Part shown: one piece after another, positions 1 to 9,073 of the stretch
Numbering within the stretch: the stretch's first letter is position 1
Layout of the letters: the number at the start of each line of letters is the position of its first letter
NCBI RefSeq assembly: GCF_009900745.1
Contig: NZ_WXVU01000010.1
Location: 124,074 to 188,073, forward strand
Length of the DNA stretch: 64,000 bases
Direction of reading: 5' to 3'
Source of the DNA: Chryseobacterium sp. c4a
GTDB taxonomy: Bacteria; Bacteroidota; Bacteroidia; Flavobacteriales; Weeksellaceae
The notes under the pieces: generated by a model
What the model was told of the DNA's origin: nothing
Database searches by the model: none
The model's input: the letters and a program-made list of their open reading frames with translations, nothing else
Translations under genes and position numbers: made by a program

Positions 1-451
1 TTCCCTGTTTTTTAAGCTCTATTATTTCTTGTTTAAACTCTTCTCCTTTTTCCTGTAATATTTTGTGCTCAGCAACCATGTGAAGATAGGCGTTTTGCTG
101 GGTAGTAGGTCTATTTTGTCCGAAAATTTCAATGGGAAATTCTTCTAACATAAAATTCAATGTAATGCATTTTTCACCATTTACCATGGGATATTTCACG
201 TCTACATCGTGGGGAATAAACCGGCTAAACATTAAATCGTCCAGGAAGTCTTCTTCAAATCTTAAGTCCACCTCAAAAATAAGATCCAGATCACTTCCTT
301 CTATATCAATTCCAATAGGAATCGTACCTGCTAAAATGGGTGAATATTCTTTTAATTTTTCAAAAATATGATGCTTTGAAAGAACTTCGTAAGCTCTTCT
401 TTGTCTTTCATTTCCATTTTTCAGATAGTCGATTCTGGTGAAATCAGGCAT
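1..451 (-). CDS. DUF4269 family protein, 3' end outside window
   Basis: Reverse-strand reading from the ATG at 451-449 gives MPDFTRIDYLKNGNERQRRA and continues open to base 1, so the C-terminus is missing. About 150 residues are visible. The segment GTIPIGIDIEGSDLDLI resembles a nucleotidyltransferase-type G..S.LDL motif and fits the DUF4269 family, whose function is not established. The ATG directly abuts the TAA of the upstream GSCFA gene (454-452), so the two are almost certainly co-transcribed. The family call rests on the conserved N-terminus and the IDIEGSDLD motif; catalytic activity is not claimed. Confidence 0.8.
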   Translation of the reverse strand, partial: MPDFTRIDYLKNGNERQRRAYEVLSKHHIFEKLKEYSPILAGTIPIGIDIEGSDLDLIFEVDLRFEEDFLDDLMFSRFIPHDVDVKYPMVNGEKCITLNFMLEEFPIEIFGQNRPTTQQNAYLHMVAEHKILQEKGEEFKQEIIELKKQG

Positions 452-1402
452 TTAAAATATTTTATGTTTTACCTTTTTACGTTGAAGGTCAATTCTCTGA
501 TCTAATTTTTCTCTGAATTCAATAAATTTCGGATCTTTTGTATCATTCGTTCTATGTTCTAAAGCTCTCATGATCTTAAAGTTTTCTTTAATGAAGCCTT
601 TTGTTTCTTCTGAAAAATAAGAGTCACCAAACTTATCAAAAATATAATTAACGGCTTGAGTGCTCGGATGGATCATATCTTCTTTATAAAAACGATAATC
701 CCGAAGATCATCCATTAAAATCTCGTAAACAGGTAAATAATGGCAGTCTTCAAACAGAGATATGGATTCATGAATTGCTGTAATCAATTTGGATTTACTT
801 AGCTGATTCTCTACCATTCCATCTTTTGTATGTCTTACCGGAGAAACAGAAAATAAGATCTGAACACCTTCTTTGCAGATATCTTTAAGTTCCAGAATGG
901 TATTGTAAATGGAGCCTGTAAGTTCCTGATGAGACAACAATCTCTTCTCAAAGAACTTCTGGGGAATTTTATGACAATTGGCAACTAACTTATTCTTGGG
1001 AATAAACTCATAGATGAAGGAAGATCCGTAAGTGATAATAATCCAGTCAGCTTCCTGAAGAAAAGCATTTCCCTCTTCAATTTCCCCGTTGATCTTATCC
1101 AGTGTTTGATGAATATATCTTGTATCAAAACTGGTATGATGATCCAGAGAGATGTATTCTTCATTATAGGTAATCAGTTCCTCTTCCACATAGAAATCAG
1201 AATCATGAAGCCTTTTTACCGCGTTATTGATTGAAAAAGGGTTAAAAATAGTTCCAAAAGGATTATTAAGAGTCTGAAGTTGCCCATTTTTAAGCAATTC
1301 TGTCATTTCAGAGGCAAAACATGAACCTATTGAAAATATTCTATCTTCAATTTCAATCTTTTTCTCTGATGTTGGAATATCTACTTCTGTTCTGAATTTC
1401 AT
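452..1402 (-). CDS. GSCFA domain protein
   Basis: A 316-residue protein beginning MKFRTEVDIP. The family-naming motif is seen near the N-terminus as IFSIGSCFASEM, and the protein then follows the GSCFA domain (a Bacteroidetes/alphaproteobacterial family of unknown function with an SGNH-hydrolase-like N-terminal GS.C block). An upstream in-frame ATG at 1465 would add 21 residues (MIGSRYQNCLPPI...) that look unlike the family, so the start at 1402 is preferred. It lies between the polyprenyl synthase and the DUF4269 gene, all on the minus strand with short gaps, which suggests a loose operon. No signal peptide is visible. Biochemical role unknown. Confidence 0.85.
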   Translation of the reverse strand: MKFRTEVDIPTSEKKIEIEDRIFSIGSCFASEMTELLKNGQLQTLNNPFGTIFNPFSINNAVKRLHDSDFYVEEELITYNEEYISLDHHTSFDTRYIHQTLDKINGEIEEGNAFLQEADWIIITYGSSFIYEFIPKNKLVANCHKIPQKFFEKRLLSHQELTGSIYNTILELKDICKEGVQILFSVSPVRHTKDGMVENQLSKSKLITAIHESISLFEDCHYLPVYEILMDDLRDYRFYKEDMIHPSTQAVNYIFDKFGDSYFSEETKGFIKENFKIMRALEHRTNDTKDPKFIEFREKLDQRIDLQRKKVKHKIF

Positions 1403-1478
1403 AATAACAGATATCAGGCGGCAGATGATAGGTGGCAGGCAATTCTGATACCTACTCCCTATCATTTGTAACCTTATT

Positions 1479-2450
1479 TTAGCTTTCTCTTCTTAAAAGA
1501 TAGTTTGCAAGCTCAATGAACGGCTTTTTCTTCTCTTCCGGAATATCAATTTTCTGAAGATAACTTTGACCGATCTCATTATGTTTTTCGATTAAACGAA
1601 GTGCTTTCTCGTCTACTTTTGTTCTTCTGAAAATTTTCTCAACTCCGTAGATCTTATCAACGTTATCTGTCTTTTTAGAATACCAATAATCAAGCTCTTT
1701 TCTTTCTTCCTCCGTAGCATGTTCTCTTGCTAACAGATAAAGAACAGTCTTCTTGTTCTCATAGATATCTCCGGCATGTTTTTTACCAAACTGTGCCTGA
1801 TCTCCGAATACATCCAGATAATCATCCATGATTTGGAATGCTATTCCGATGTGTTTTCCGAAATTGAAAATGGCTTTTGCATCTTTAAAATCAGCTTTAG
1901 CAATTAAAGCTCCGATCTCAAAAGAAGAAGCACTCAATACTCCGGTTTTGTAGGTAATCATTCTGATATAATCATCAAAAGTTACATTTTCCTGAGTCTC
2001 GAAATTGATATCATACTGCTGGCCTTCGCATAAAAGAAGTCCTGTATGGGTAAAGATTCTGATACAAGCCTTGAAAATTTCAGGCTCAAGATCTTCAAAG
2101 AATTTATACGCTTTAAGCATTAATCCATCTCCTGAAAGAATCCCCACATTGATCCCGTGCAAAGTGTGGATCGTAGGTTTATTTCTTCTTAATGGAGCCT
2201 CATCCATAATATCATCATGGATCAGGGTAAAGTTATGGAAAAACTCGATCGCTAAAGCCGGTTTTATAGCCTGCTTCAGGTCTCCACCAAACAGATCACA
2301 AGCCATCAGCACCATAATGGGACGAAGACGTTTTCCACCATGGGAAATAATATAGTTCATCGGCTCATACAGCTCCGTAGGTTTATCTTTAAAAGTATAC
2401 TTATTGATGGCGTCCCCAACAATCTGCTGGTATCTGTCTAAAAATTCCAT
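1479..2450 (-). CDS. Polyprenyl synthetase (trans-isoprenyl diphosphate synthase)
   Basis: A 323-residue all-alpha prenyltransferase that condenses isopentenyl diphosphate with an allylic diphosphate, feeding quinone or carotenoid side chains. The first aspartate-rich motif is seen as LIHDDIMDEAPLRRNKPT (about residues 76-93) and the second as QIMDDYLDVFGD (about residues 206-217); GGKRLRP near residue 40 is the conserved substrate-binding block. Length is normal for the family. Product chain length cannot be read with confidence from sequence, so no gene symbol is given. A TATTTTTG promoter box lies about 20 bases before the ATG, so this gene probably starts the transcript that runs into the GSCFA gene. 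Confidence 0.9.
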   Translation of the reverse strand: MEFLDRYQQIVGDAINKYTFKDKPTELYEPMNYIISHGGKRLRPIMVLMACDLFGGDLKQAIKPALAIEFFHNFTLIHDDIMDEAPLRRNKPTIHTLHGINVGILSGDGLMLKAYKFFEDLEPEIFKACIRIFTHTGLLLCEGQQYDINFETQENVTFDDYIRMITYKTGVLSASSFEIGALIAKADFKDAKAIFNFGKHIGIAFQIMDDYLDVFGDQAQFGKKHAGDIYENKKTVLYLLAREHATEEERKELDYWYSKKTDNVDKIYGVEKIFRRTKVDEKALRLIEKHNEIGQSYLQKIDIPEEKKKPFIELANYLLRRES

Positions 2451-2468
2451 AAAATCTTATAATTTGAA

Positions 2469-2476
2469 CAAAAATA
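2469..2476 (-). promoter_or_regulatory. -7 promoter box of the polyprenyl synthase gene
   Basis: Reverse strand reads TATTTTTG, matching the Bacteroidetes TAnnTTTG consensus, 18 bases before the ATG at 2450. No clear -33 element. Confidence 0.5.
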
Positions 2477-2495
2477 CGATTTTTCGGGGCTTTAT

Positions 2496-2530
2496 AAAAC
2501 AAAAAACTTTGCCCAAATGGACAAAGTTTA
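2496..2530 (-). terminator. Intrinsic terminator after the phosphate transporter
   Basis: AAACTTTG and CAAAGTTT arms (2504-2511 and 2522-2529) form an 8-bp hairpin followed on the minus strand by a T-run. It lies just past the stop of the phosphate transporter gene at 2553. Confidence 0.75.
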
Positions 2531-2552
2531 TATGATAACTGTGATTTTTAAC

Positions 2553-3695
2553 TTAAGAAAAGAAAGTTACAATCAGATAAGTGATACCAGCTACTATCGC
2601 TGAGATCGGAATAGTTAATACCCAAGCCCAAAGTAAGCTTACCGTAATTCCCCATCTTACTGCTGAAATTCTCTTTGTTAATCCTACCCCGATGATAGAA
2701 CCTGTGATCGTATGCGTTGTAGATACAGGAATACCAAAGTGGTCTGTAATGAATAAAGTAATCGCACCTGCAGTTTCTGCACTTACTCCTTCTAATGAAG
2801 TTACTTTAGTGATCTTTGTTCCCATTGTTTTGATAATCTTCCAACCACCGCTCATTGTTCCTAAACCGATTGCTAAGAAAGAAACCAAAGGAACCCAAAG
2901 GTAATGCTGAGCAAAGTAATCGAAACGTCCCGCAGCAGGAATATCCAGATAAATTGGATCGTGAAGCATCTCCACATGGTAATAGATTAAAGCTGCACCA
3001 ATGATCCCCATTACTTTCTGGGCATCGTTCAAACCGTGACCTAAGCTGAATAAAGCTGAAGAAGCCAACTGCAATCTTTTGAAAGACTGATCTGCTTTGT
3101 GCGGGTTTGATTTTTTATAAAGGTGAACAATAATTAATGTAATAATGATCGAGATAATCATCCCTATGATCGGTGCCATGAAAATGAACAGGAAAATAGG
3201 AATTACTTTATCAAACTTTACAACACTCTGGTGAGTAACCTGGCTCATTGCTTCTTTAGCAGTATCCCAGAATCCAAGTCCTGGTTGTGCTGCTGCCACA
3301 TCATGGTAATCCATCATGAAAGCGTGCATCAAAGCTGCTCCAAGGAATCCTCCGATCAATGTATGTGATGATGAGGAAGGAATTCCAAACCACCATGTCA
3401 GAAGGTTCCAGGCAATAGCTGCTACCAAGCCGGAAAATATAACTTCAAGGGTGATAAAATTCTCGTTAACTGTTTTGGCAATTGTATTACCAATTTTGAA
3501 TTCTCCAATGATATAAGCAGCAATAAAGAAAGCTGCAAAGTTCCAAAGTGCCGCCCAAAGTACAGCCTGGAATGGAGTTAAAACTTTTGTAGATACGATA
3601 GTTGCAATCGAGTTGGCTGCATCATGGAAACCATTGATATAATCAAAGATTAATGCCAACGCAATAATAACTACAAGTAAAATCGGAAATTCCAT
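2553..3695 (-). CDS. Inorganic phosphate transporter, PiT/PHO4 family
   Basis: A 380-residue inner-membrane permease. The two PHO4 signature halves are visible: DYINGFHDAANSIATIVST near the N-terminus and HFGIPVSTTHTITGSIIGVG near the C-terminus, each preceded by hydrophobic helices; a third conserved block SLGHGLNDAQKVMG lies in the middle. The family carries low-affinity uptake of phosphate, often as a metal-phosphate complex, driven by the proton gradient. It sits 23 bases downstream of a DUF47 gene, the usual PiT partner, and is followed by a good terminator, so the pair is a two-gene operon. Length is within the short bacterial PiT range. Confidence 0.93.
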   Translation of the reverse strand: MEFPILLVVIIALALIFDYINGFHDAANSIATIVSTKVLTPFQAVLWAALWNFAAFFIAAYIIGEFKIGNTIAKTVNENFITLEVIFSGLVAAIAWNLLTWWFGIPSSSSHTLIGGFLGAALMHAFMMDYHDVAAAQPGLGFWDTAKEAMSQVTHQSVVKFDKVIPIFLFIFMAPIIGMIISIIITLIIVHLYKKSNPHKADQSFKRLQLASSALFSLGHGLNDAQKVMGIIGAALIYYHVEMLHDPIYLDIPAAGRFDYFAQHYLWVPLVSFLAIGLGTMSGGWKIIKTMGTKITKVTSLEGVSAETAGAITLFITDHFGIPVSTTHTITGSIIGVGLTKRISAVRWGITVSLLWAWVLTIPISAIVAGITYLIVTFFS

Positions 3696-3718
3696 TTTTT
3701 GCTATGTATTGTTATCGT

Positions 3719-4357
3719 TTAGGCGTATTTAATCATGATGTTCTCAATTGTATTGGCAACATCTTCTGCTTTATCCGTTACGATTTCAAGATAGTTCAAT
3801 ACAGATGAAACTTTAATAATGTTGATAGCATCATTAGTTTCGAATAATTCTACCATTGAGTTTGAAAGCAAATCATCTGCGATATTCTCAATAGAGTTTA
3901 CTTTAATACAAGCTTCTTTCACCTGCTCCATGTTCTTGAATCCTTTAAGGTTTTTCATTGCATTCTGGATTTCAAGACATGCTTTGTGAATCAATAGAGA
4001 GAAATCTGAATAAGCTTTCATCTCAGGAGATTTGTATAAGAAGATATATTTTGTAGAAGCGTAGATATAATCAGCGATATCATCTAGTCCTGTTGCCAAT
4101 GTGTGGATATCCTCACGATCAAAAGGAGTAATGAAGTTTTTTCCTAGTTCTACGAAGATTTCGTGAGTAAGCTCGTCATTCTTATGTTCGAAATCACTCA
4201 TTTTTTTCAACATTGAATCATCATTAAGATCGAAATCCTTGATTCCAGCGTTGAATTCTTCAGACATTGCAACTAGGTTTTCAGTTACCTTTTCAAAAAG
4301 TACAAAGAAGATTTTATCTTTTGGTTGAAAAGCGTGGAAAATATTACCAATTCCCAT
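3719..4357 (-). CDS. DUF47 family PiT-associated protein (PhoU-like)
   Basis: A 212-residue soluble, mostly helical protein starting MGIGNIFHAFQPKDKIFF, typical of the DUF47/PhoU-like family encoded beside PiT phosphate transporters. Blocks such as FITPFDREDIHTLATGLDDI and the following DYIY are characteristic; the acidic and histidine residues in this segment are thought to bind metal in PhoU-like proteins. Expected role: cytoplasmic partner or modulator of the adjacent phosphate permease (inference from context and family). A one-mismatch -7 box (GAAATTTG, 4389-4382) lies 25 bases before the ATG, so this gene probably starts the phosphate operon. Confidence 0.9.
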   Translation of the reverse strand: MGIGNIFHAFQPKDKIFFVLFEKVTENLVAMSEEFNAGIKDFDLNDDSMLKKMSDFEHKNDELTHEIFVELGKNFITPFDREDIHTLATGLDDIADYIYASTKYIFLYKSPEMKAYSDFSLLIHKACLEIQNAMKNLKGFKNMEQVKEACIKVNSIENIADDLLSNSMVELFETNDAINIIKVSSVLNYLEIVTDKAEDVANTIENIMIKYA

Positions 4358-4462
4358 TTTTTAGTATTTATAATTCGAGTGCAAATTTCTTAAAAAAGGA
4401 TCGCCCATGAAACTATATAACATTAAGTTTTGTTAACATTCGCTTACCAACTGATTATCAAA

Positions 4463-4492
4463 TAAAAAAACCGGCATTACTGCCGGTTTTGT
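4463..4492 (-). terminator. Intrinsic terminator after the DEAD-box helicase gene
   Basis: AAACCGGCA and TGCCGGTTT arms flank a TTAC loop, with a T-run on the minus strand. It lies 17 bases past the helicase stop. Confidence 0.8.
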
Positions 4493-4508
4493 ATAGTATA
4501 AAAAGGGA

Positions 4509-6209
4509 TTAGTTAGCTACTTCAGCTCTCATATCTTTTCCTTTAAATTTCATCGATTGAATGTTGCTTAAAACATTGTCTTTGAATGATTTTTCAACTT
4601 CGAAGAAAGAGAATTTCTCAAGGATCTCGATATCTCCAATTTCAGCTCTTTTCTTAGTTTTTCCACCAGCAGTAGCTTTGTTGATAATATCTAAAACATC
4701 AAGTTTCTTCAAGTGGTCTTTTTTACCAAGGTTGAAGAAGAATCTTACCATGTTTTCATCTTTTCTTCTTGGTTTTCCACCACGGTCTCTGTCTCTTCCA
4801 CGCTCTCCTCTGTCTCTGTCGCGACCTCTATCTCTGTCTCTATCACGTCCACGGTCTCTTCTTGAGTAATCATCATCTCTGTTGCTCAATTTCTGCTCAA
4901 CAAGATCGTGTTTGTCTTTGTAATATAAAGCAAGATCTTTCAATTGGAACTGTAACAACTGGTGTACCAATTCTTCTTTTGTGAAGTTGCTTAGATCAGG
5001 GATTAAGCTGTCATCAAACTCGAATAAATCTTCGTGCTCTGTGAATAGTTTTTCGAAAACACCTCCCACCTGAGCTTTGATAATATCTTCTCCTGTAGGA
5101 ATAAATCTTTCGTTAATTTCAATTTTAGTAGCAGATTTGATTTGCTTCAATTTTCTGCTTTCCTCAGGCTTAATTAAAGCCATAGAAATACCATCTTTAC
5201 CAGCTCTACCTGTTCTTCCACTTCTGTGAACAAATACTTCAGGATCATCAGGTAAAGAGAAGTGGATAACGTGAGTCAGAGAGTTTACATCCAGTCCTCT
5301 TGCTGCAACGTCTGTCGCTACAAGGATATCAATGTTCTTCAATCTGAATTTCTTCATTACCGTATCTCTCTGCGCTTGAGAAAGATCTCCGTGAAGAGCA
5401 TCAGCTGCATAACCGTTCTGCATTAAGAAGTCTGCAACCTCCTGAGTTTCCATTCTTGTTCTACAGAAGATGATGGAATACTGGTTCGGGTTAGCATCAA
5501 TTAATCTTTTTAATGCTTCTTTTTTCTGACGGTATCCTACCACATAATATTCGTGAGTAATGTTCTTCTTCACTTCGTTGATAGAACCTACTGAAATACG
5601 GTGTGGCTTTGTAAGATAGTTTTTGGAAATTCTTTCCACTTCTTTATTCATCGTAGCCGAGAATAAGAAAGTTTGTTTCGTTTCCGGAGTTTCGCTTAGA
5701 ATGGTTTCCAATTCGTCTTTGAATCCCATTGAAAGCATTTCATCAGCTTCGTCTAATACTAACCAATGAATGGCAGAAAAATCTAATGCTTTTCTGTTGA
5801 TAAGATCAATTACTCTACCTGGAGTTCCCACAATAATTTGTGGTTTATCCTTCAAAGATCTCATTTGCTCTACAATACTACTTCCACCATAAACCGCAGT
5901 AGTTTTGATGTCTTTCATATACTTAGAGTAATTCTTTATGTCCTTCGAAATCTGAAGACATAATTCCCGTGTCGGACAAAGCACCAATAATTGGATTTTG
6001 CGACTCGTATCGTCAATCATATCCAAAATCGGAAGCGAAAACGCTGCTGTTTTGCCTGTCCCTGTCTGCGCAAGTGCGATCAAGTCGCGAATATCTGAAA
6101 GAATAAAAGGGATAGTCTGTTTTTGGATTTCTGTTGGGCTTTCGTAACCCAGTTCGCCAATTGCCTTAAGGATATCAGGACTTAAATTGGTTTCCGTAAA
6201 TAAATTCAT
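4509..6209 (-). CDS. DEAD-box ATP-dependent RNA helicase with DbpA-type RNA-binding tail
   Basis: A 566-residue cytoplasmic RNA helicase for RNA unwinding, probably in ribosome assembly or cold-related RNA remodelling (family inference). Seen in order: AQTGTGKTAAF (motif I, about residue 47), PTRELCLQ (Ia), VLDEADEML (II), FLFSATM (III), the helicase C domain ending HRSGRTGRAGKDG (VI). From about residue 445 there is a low-complexity Arg/Asp/Gly stretch, then a DbpA-like RNA-binding domain (about 485-560). The charged stretch is coded by degenerate short repeats at 4785-4865. A promoter box TATCTTTG (6237-6230) lies about 20 bases before the ATG, and the gene has its own terminator, so it is monocistronic and divergent from the efflux operon. 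Confidence 0.93.
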   Translation of the reverse strand: MNLFTETNLSPDILKAIGELGYESPTEIQKQTIPFILSDIRDLIALAQTGTGKTAAFSLPILDMIDDTSRKIQLLVLCPTRELCLQISKDIKNYSKYMKDIKTTAVYGGSSIVEQMRSLKDKPQIIVGTPGRVIDLINRKALDFSAIHWLVLDEADEMLSMGFKDELETILSETPETKQTFLFSATMNKEVERISKNYLTKPHRISVGSINEVKKNITHEYYVVGYRQKKEALKRLIDANPNQYSIIFCRTRMETQEVADFLMQNGYAADALHGDLSQAQRDTVMKKFRLKNIDILVATDVAARGLDVNSLTHVIHFSLPDDPEVFVHRSGRTGRAGKDGISMALIKPEESRKLKQIKSATKIEINERFIPTGEDIIKAQVGGVFEKLFTEHEDLFEFDDSLIPDLSNFTKEELVHQLLQFQLKDLALYYKDKHDLVEQKLSNRDDDYSRRDRGRDRDRDRGRDRDRGERGRDRDRGGKPRRKDENMVRFFFNLGKKDHLKKLDVLDIINKATAGGKTKKRAEIGDIEILEKFSFFEVEKSFKDNVLSNIQSMKFKGKDMRAEVAN

Positions 6210-6229
6210 TAACTATTTTAAAATTTTTG

Positions 6230-6237
6230 CAAAGATA
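6230..6237 (-). promoter_or_regulatory. -7 promoter box of the DEAD-box helicase gene
   Basis: Reverse strand reads TATCTTTG, a full TAnnTTTG match 20 bases before the ATG at 6209. Confidence 0.55.
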
Positions 6238-6436
6238 CAATAAATATTTGACTTGTTTTTGAATAAAGTTTTAAATATACAAACTTAAATTCAGAATCTT
6301 TTAATACTTTTTTAATATTCGAAAAAATAAACACAAAAAAACACACTATAAGTTAAAAAATTATTAACCATTGCTTTTTTTTATTAAATTGGATTGATTT
6401 TTTCTTTATTATTTATGAATTTTCAAAAATAAAACT

Positions 6437-7747
6437 ATGAAACCCAGATTTTTCTTTTTGATATTCTCATTGGTAACAATTGAAATATTTGCTCAAACCC
6501 CTAATTATCCTACTCGTTGGACATTGGATAATTGTATTGAATATGCAAAGGAAAATAATATTTCTATCAATTCATTAAGACTTTCAAAAAATTCAGCCCA
6601 ACAAGATCTGCTTCAGGCCAAAGATGCAAGATACCCCAACCTTAACGGAACCGTGTCTCAAGGTCTTTTCGCAGTAAACGGTAATAATGGACTTAACATA
6701 ACCGGAGCACAATCTCAAAGTCTCGGCGCTAATTCTTCTATGACAATTTACCACGCTAATTATATTAACAATAACGAGGCATCAAAAAATCTGTTGGTTC
6801 AAATGGCTGATTTATCTGTAAAGGAGTCTGAAAATAATATTACGCTAAGCATCACACAGGCTTATCTGAATATTCTGATGAATGAAGAAAATATCGTTTC
6901 TCTGGAAAATGTTTTAAAAACAACCCAAACCCAATTAAAACAGGGCAATCAGCTTTATACAGCAGGAAGTCTTTCCAAACTTAATTATCTTCAAATTCAA
7001 TCACAGGTTGCTCAGGATCAATATAATTTAACCTCAGCTCAAAATACATTACGAACTAATATTATTAATCTAAAGCAAATCCTCCAATTGCCTACTCAAT
7101 ATGATTTCCAAATTGTAAAACCGGATAGCATTATTGTTGATGATCAATTAAAACCTCTACAGGATGTTCAAAATCTCGCTGAAACCCTACGCCCGGAAGT
7201 CAAATACGGAGAATTGAATGTAGAAAACTCCAACACCAATCTTAAAATGGCTCAGGCTTCTATCCAACCTACATTGAGTGTCGTGGGAAATATCTCAACC
7301 AATTATTCTAACGGAAATGGAAATTATTTCAATCAACTAGGGAACAATTTTTATATGCCTATCGGCCTAAGCCTTGGTATTCCCATTTATAATAACAGGA
7401 TTTACAAGACCCAGATAGAAAAATCAAAGATTGCTATTGAACAAGCTAATCTCGATCTTCAAAACACTAAAACGGCTCTTAATCAACAGATCGAGCAATC
7501 CTACGTTAATCTCCAGAACGCTCTGGCACAATATGATTCTGCCACTAAGCAAATGGACATCAGCAAACAGAGCTACGACATCGTGAATGCACAGATGAAA
7601 ATAGGCAGTATTGATTACGTACAGCTTCAACAACAGCGATTGCTCTATATCCAGTCTATTCAAAATTATCTGCAGGCCAAATACACTGCAGTTCTCAATA
7701 AACAGATTTACGAATTCTATGCAGGTAACCCTATAAATCTAAAATAA
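6437..7747 (+). CDS. TolC family outer-membrane efflux protein
   Basis: A 436-residue exported protein with a signal peptide ending near IEIFAQ (residue 20). It has the two-fold outer-membrane efflux protein repeat: WTLDNCIEYAKENNISI at the start of the first half, and in the second half the NTKTALNQQIEQSYVNLQNA and QMKIGSIDYVQLQQQRLLY coiled-coil segments. It should form the trimeric outer-membrane and periplasmic channel for the adaptor and ABC pump encoded directly downstream (3-base gap to the adaptor). Length is normal for the family. The 227-base region before it also holds the divergent helicase promoter; no clear TAnnTTTG box was found for this gene. Confidence 0.92.
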   Translation: MKPRFFFLIFSLVTIEIFAQTPNYPTRWTLDNCIEYAKENNISINSLRLSKNSAQQDLLQAKDARYPNLNGTVSQGLFAVNGNNGLNITGAQSQSLGANSSMTIYHANYINNNEASKNLLVQMADLSVKESENNITLSITQAYLNILMNEENIVSLENVLKTTQTQLKQGNQLYTAGSLSKLNYLQIQSQVAQDQYNLTSAQNTLRTNIINLKQILQLPTQYDFQIVKPDSIIVDDQLKPLQDVQNLAETLRPEVKYGELNVENSNTNLKMAQASIQPTLSVVGNISTNYSNGNGNYFNQLGNNFYMPIGLSLGIPIYNNRIYKTQIEKSKIAIEQANLDLQNTKTALNQQIEQSYVNLQNALAQYDSATKQMDISKQSYDIVNAQMKIGSIDYVQLQQQRLLYIQSIQNYLQAKYTAVLNKQIYEFYAGNPINLK

Positions 7748-7750
7748 ACT

Positions 7751-9019
7751 ATGAAAACAAAGAATAAAAAATGGTTGTATTGGGTTGTGGGCGGCATCAT
7801 TGCCATCGGTGCAGTCTGGTTTTTCTTCATCAGAGAGAAAGAAATAAAAATCCAACTGGAAACAGTGAAACCTGAAATGGGAGAAATATCCAATTCCATT
7901 ACCGCTACGGGAACTATTCAGCCAGTAGATACTGTTGCTGTAGGTACTCAGGTTTCAGGAATCATTAAAAACATTTATGTAGATTTCAATTCTACCGTGA
8001 AAAAGGGGCAGCTTTTGGCTACTTTGGATCCTGACCTACTCAAATTTCAATCTGAGCAATACCAGGCCAATCTACAAAATGCAAAAAGTAACCTTGCGTA
8101 TAACGAAATTAATATCAATAGACAATCACAGCTTTATAAAGTAGGAGCCATCAGCAAAGCCGACTATGACAATGCTACCAATCAATACAAAATAGCAAAA
8201 GCACAAGTAGGTACAGTAACCGCTCAGCTTTCTACTGCAAATAAAAATCTTTCGCTTACGAATATTTATTCTCCGATAGATGGTACGGTTCTCAACAGGA
8301 ATGTGAGTGAAGGACAAACGGTAGCCTCAAGCTTCAGTACTCCTACTCTATTCAGTATTGCAAAAGATCTGACAAAAATGAGAGTTCGGGCTTCTGTAGA
8401 TGAAGCAGATATTGGAAATGTAAAAGTGGGACAGAAAGCCACCTTTACGGTAGATGCTTTCCCTGATGAAACATTTGATGGTGAAGTTTCTGAAGTTCGA
8501 CTCCATCCTACCGTTTCGTCTAATGTCGTGAATTATACAACGATTATTAATGCTGATAATTCTGGTTTAAAATTAAAGCCAGGAATGACAGCAAATATTA
8601 CAATTTATACGCAAGTTTTGAATAATGTAATGAAGATCCCAGCAGCTGCAACGAGCTTTAGACCAGATAGTCTGGTTATCCAAAAATACAAGGTCAATTC
8701 TCCGTTTGCCAATGGAAAAAAACACGAAAAAGGACAATGGAAAAAGCAAGGCATGAAAGGAGCAGACAAGAAAAGTGAAGCTGGAGTATGGGTTATTGCT
8801 AAAGATAGTACCATATCCCGTAAAAAAATCAAAACAGGAATGGATAATAACACTGAAATACAAGTAATTTCCGGATTGGATAAAAATGACAATATCATCA
8901 CTGGTTATAAAGTCTTATCTAAAAAAACATCTGGTGGACAGGCAAAAAGTCCATTCATGCCTCAAAGGAGAGGTGGCGGAAATAATAAAGGCGGCGGTGG
9001 CGGTGGCCCTAGACAATAG
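7751..9019 (+). CDS. MacA-like periplasmic adaptor (HlyD/RND-MFP family)
   Basis: A 422-residue membrane-fusion protein anchored by one N-terminal helix (WLYWVVGGIIAIGAVWFF). The biotinyl/lipoyl-type block is seen as VGTQVSGIIKNIYVDFNST near residue 65, followed by a helical hairpin and the second lipoyl half SPIDGTVLNRNVSEGQTV near residue 175, then a beta-barrel domain. It links the inner-membrane ABC pump to the TolC-like channel. The C-terminus is an odd Gly/Asn/Lys/Arg-rich tail of about 20 residues (GGGNNKGGGGGGPRQ). The preceding stretch around residues 320-345 is very Lys-rich. Same operon as neighbours. Confidence 0.93.
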   Translation: MKTKNKKWLYWVVGGIIAIGAVWFFFIREKEIKIQLETVKPEMGEISNSITATGTIQPVDTVAVGTQVSGIIKNIYVDFNSTVKKGQLLATLDPDLLKFQSEQYQANLQNAKSNLAYNEININRQSQLYKVGAISKADYDNATNQYKIAKAQVGTVTAQLSTANKNLSLTNIYSPIDGTVLNRNVSEGQTVASSFSTPTLFSIAKDLTKMRVRASVDEADIGNVKVGQKATFTVDAFPDETFDGEVSEVRLHPTVSSNVVNYTTIINADNSGLKLKPGMTANITIYTQVLNNVMKIPAAATSFRPDSLVIQKYKVNSPFANGKKHEKGQWKKQGMKGADKKSEAGVWVIAKDSTISRKKIKTGMDNNTEIQVISGLDKNDNIITGYKVLSKKTSGGQAKSPFMPQRRGGGNNKGGGGGGPRQ

Positions 9020-9073
9020 AAATATCCAATCCATCATTTAAGCTAATAAAACAACCAGCAAAAACAGAAAGTC

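Noticed and set aside
4785..4865. Short tandem repeats that could be a phase-variation tract
   Set aside because: They are degenerate, in frame, and code the Arg/Asp-rich linker of the DEAD-box helicase; the reading frame is intact.
4561..4984. Plus-strand frames inside the DEAD-box helicase gene and similar shadows in other genes (for example 54736-55191 and 29660-30043)
   Set aside because: They overlap well-supported genes entirely and lack motifs of their own.
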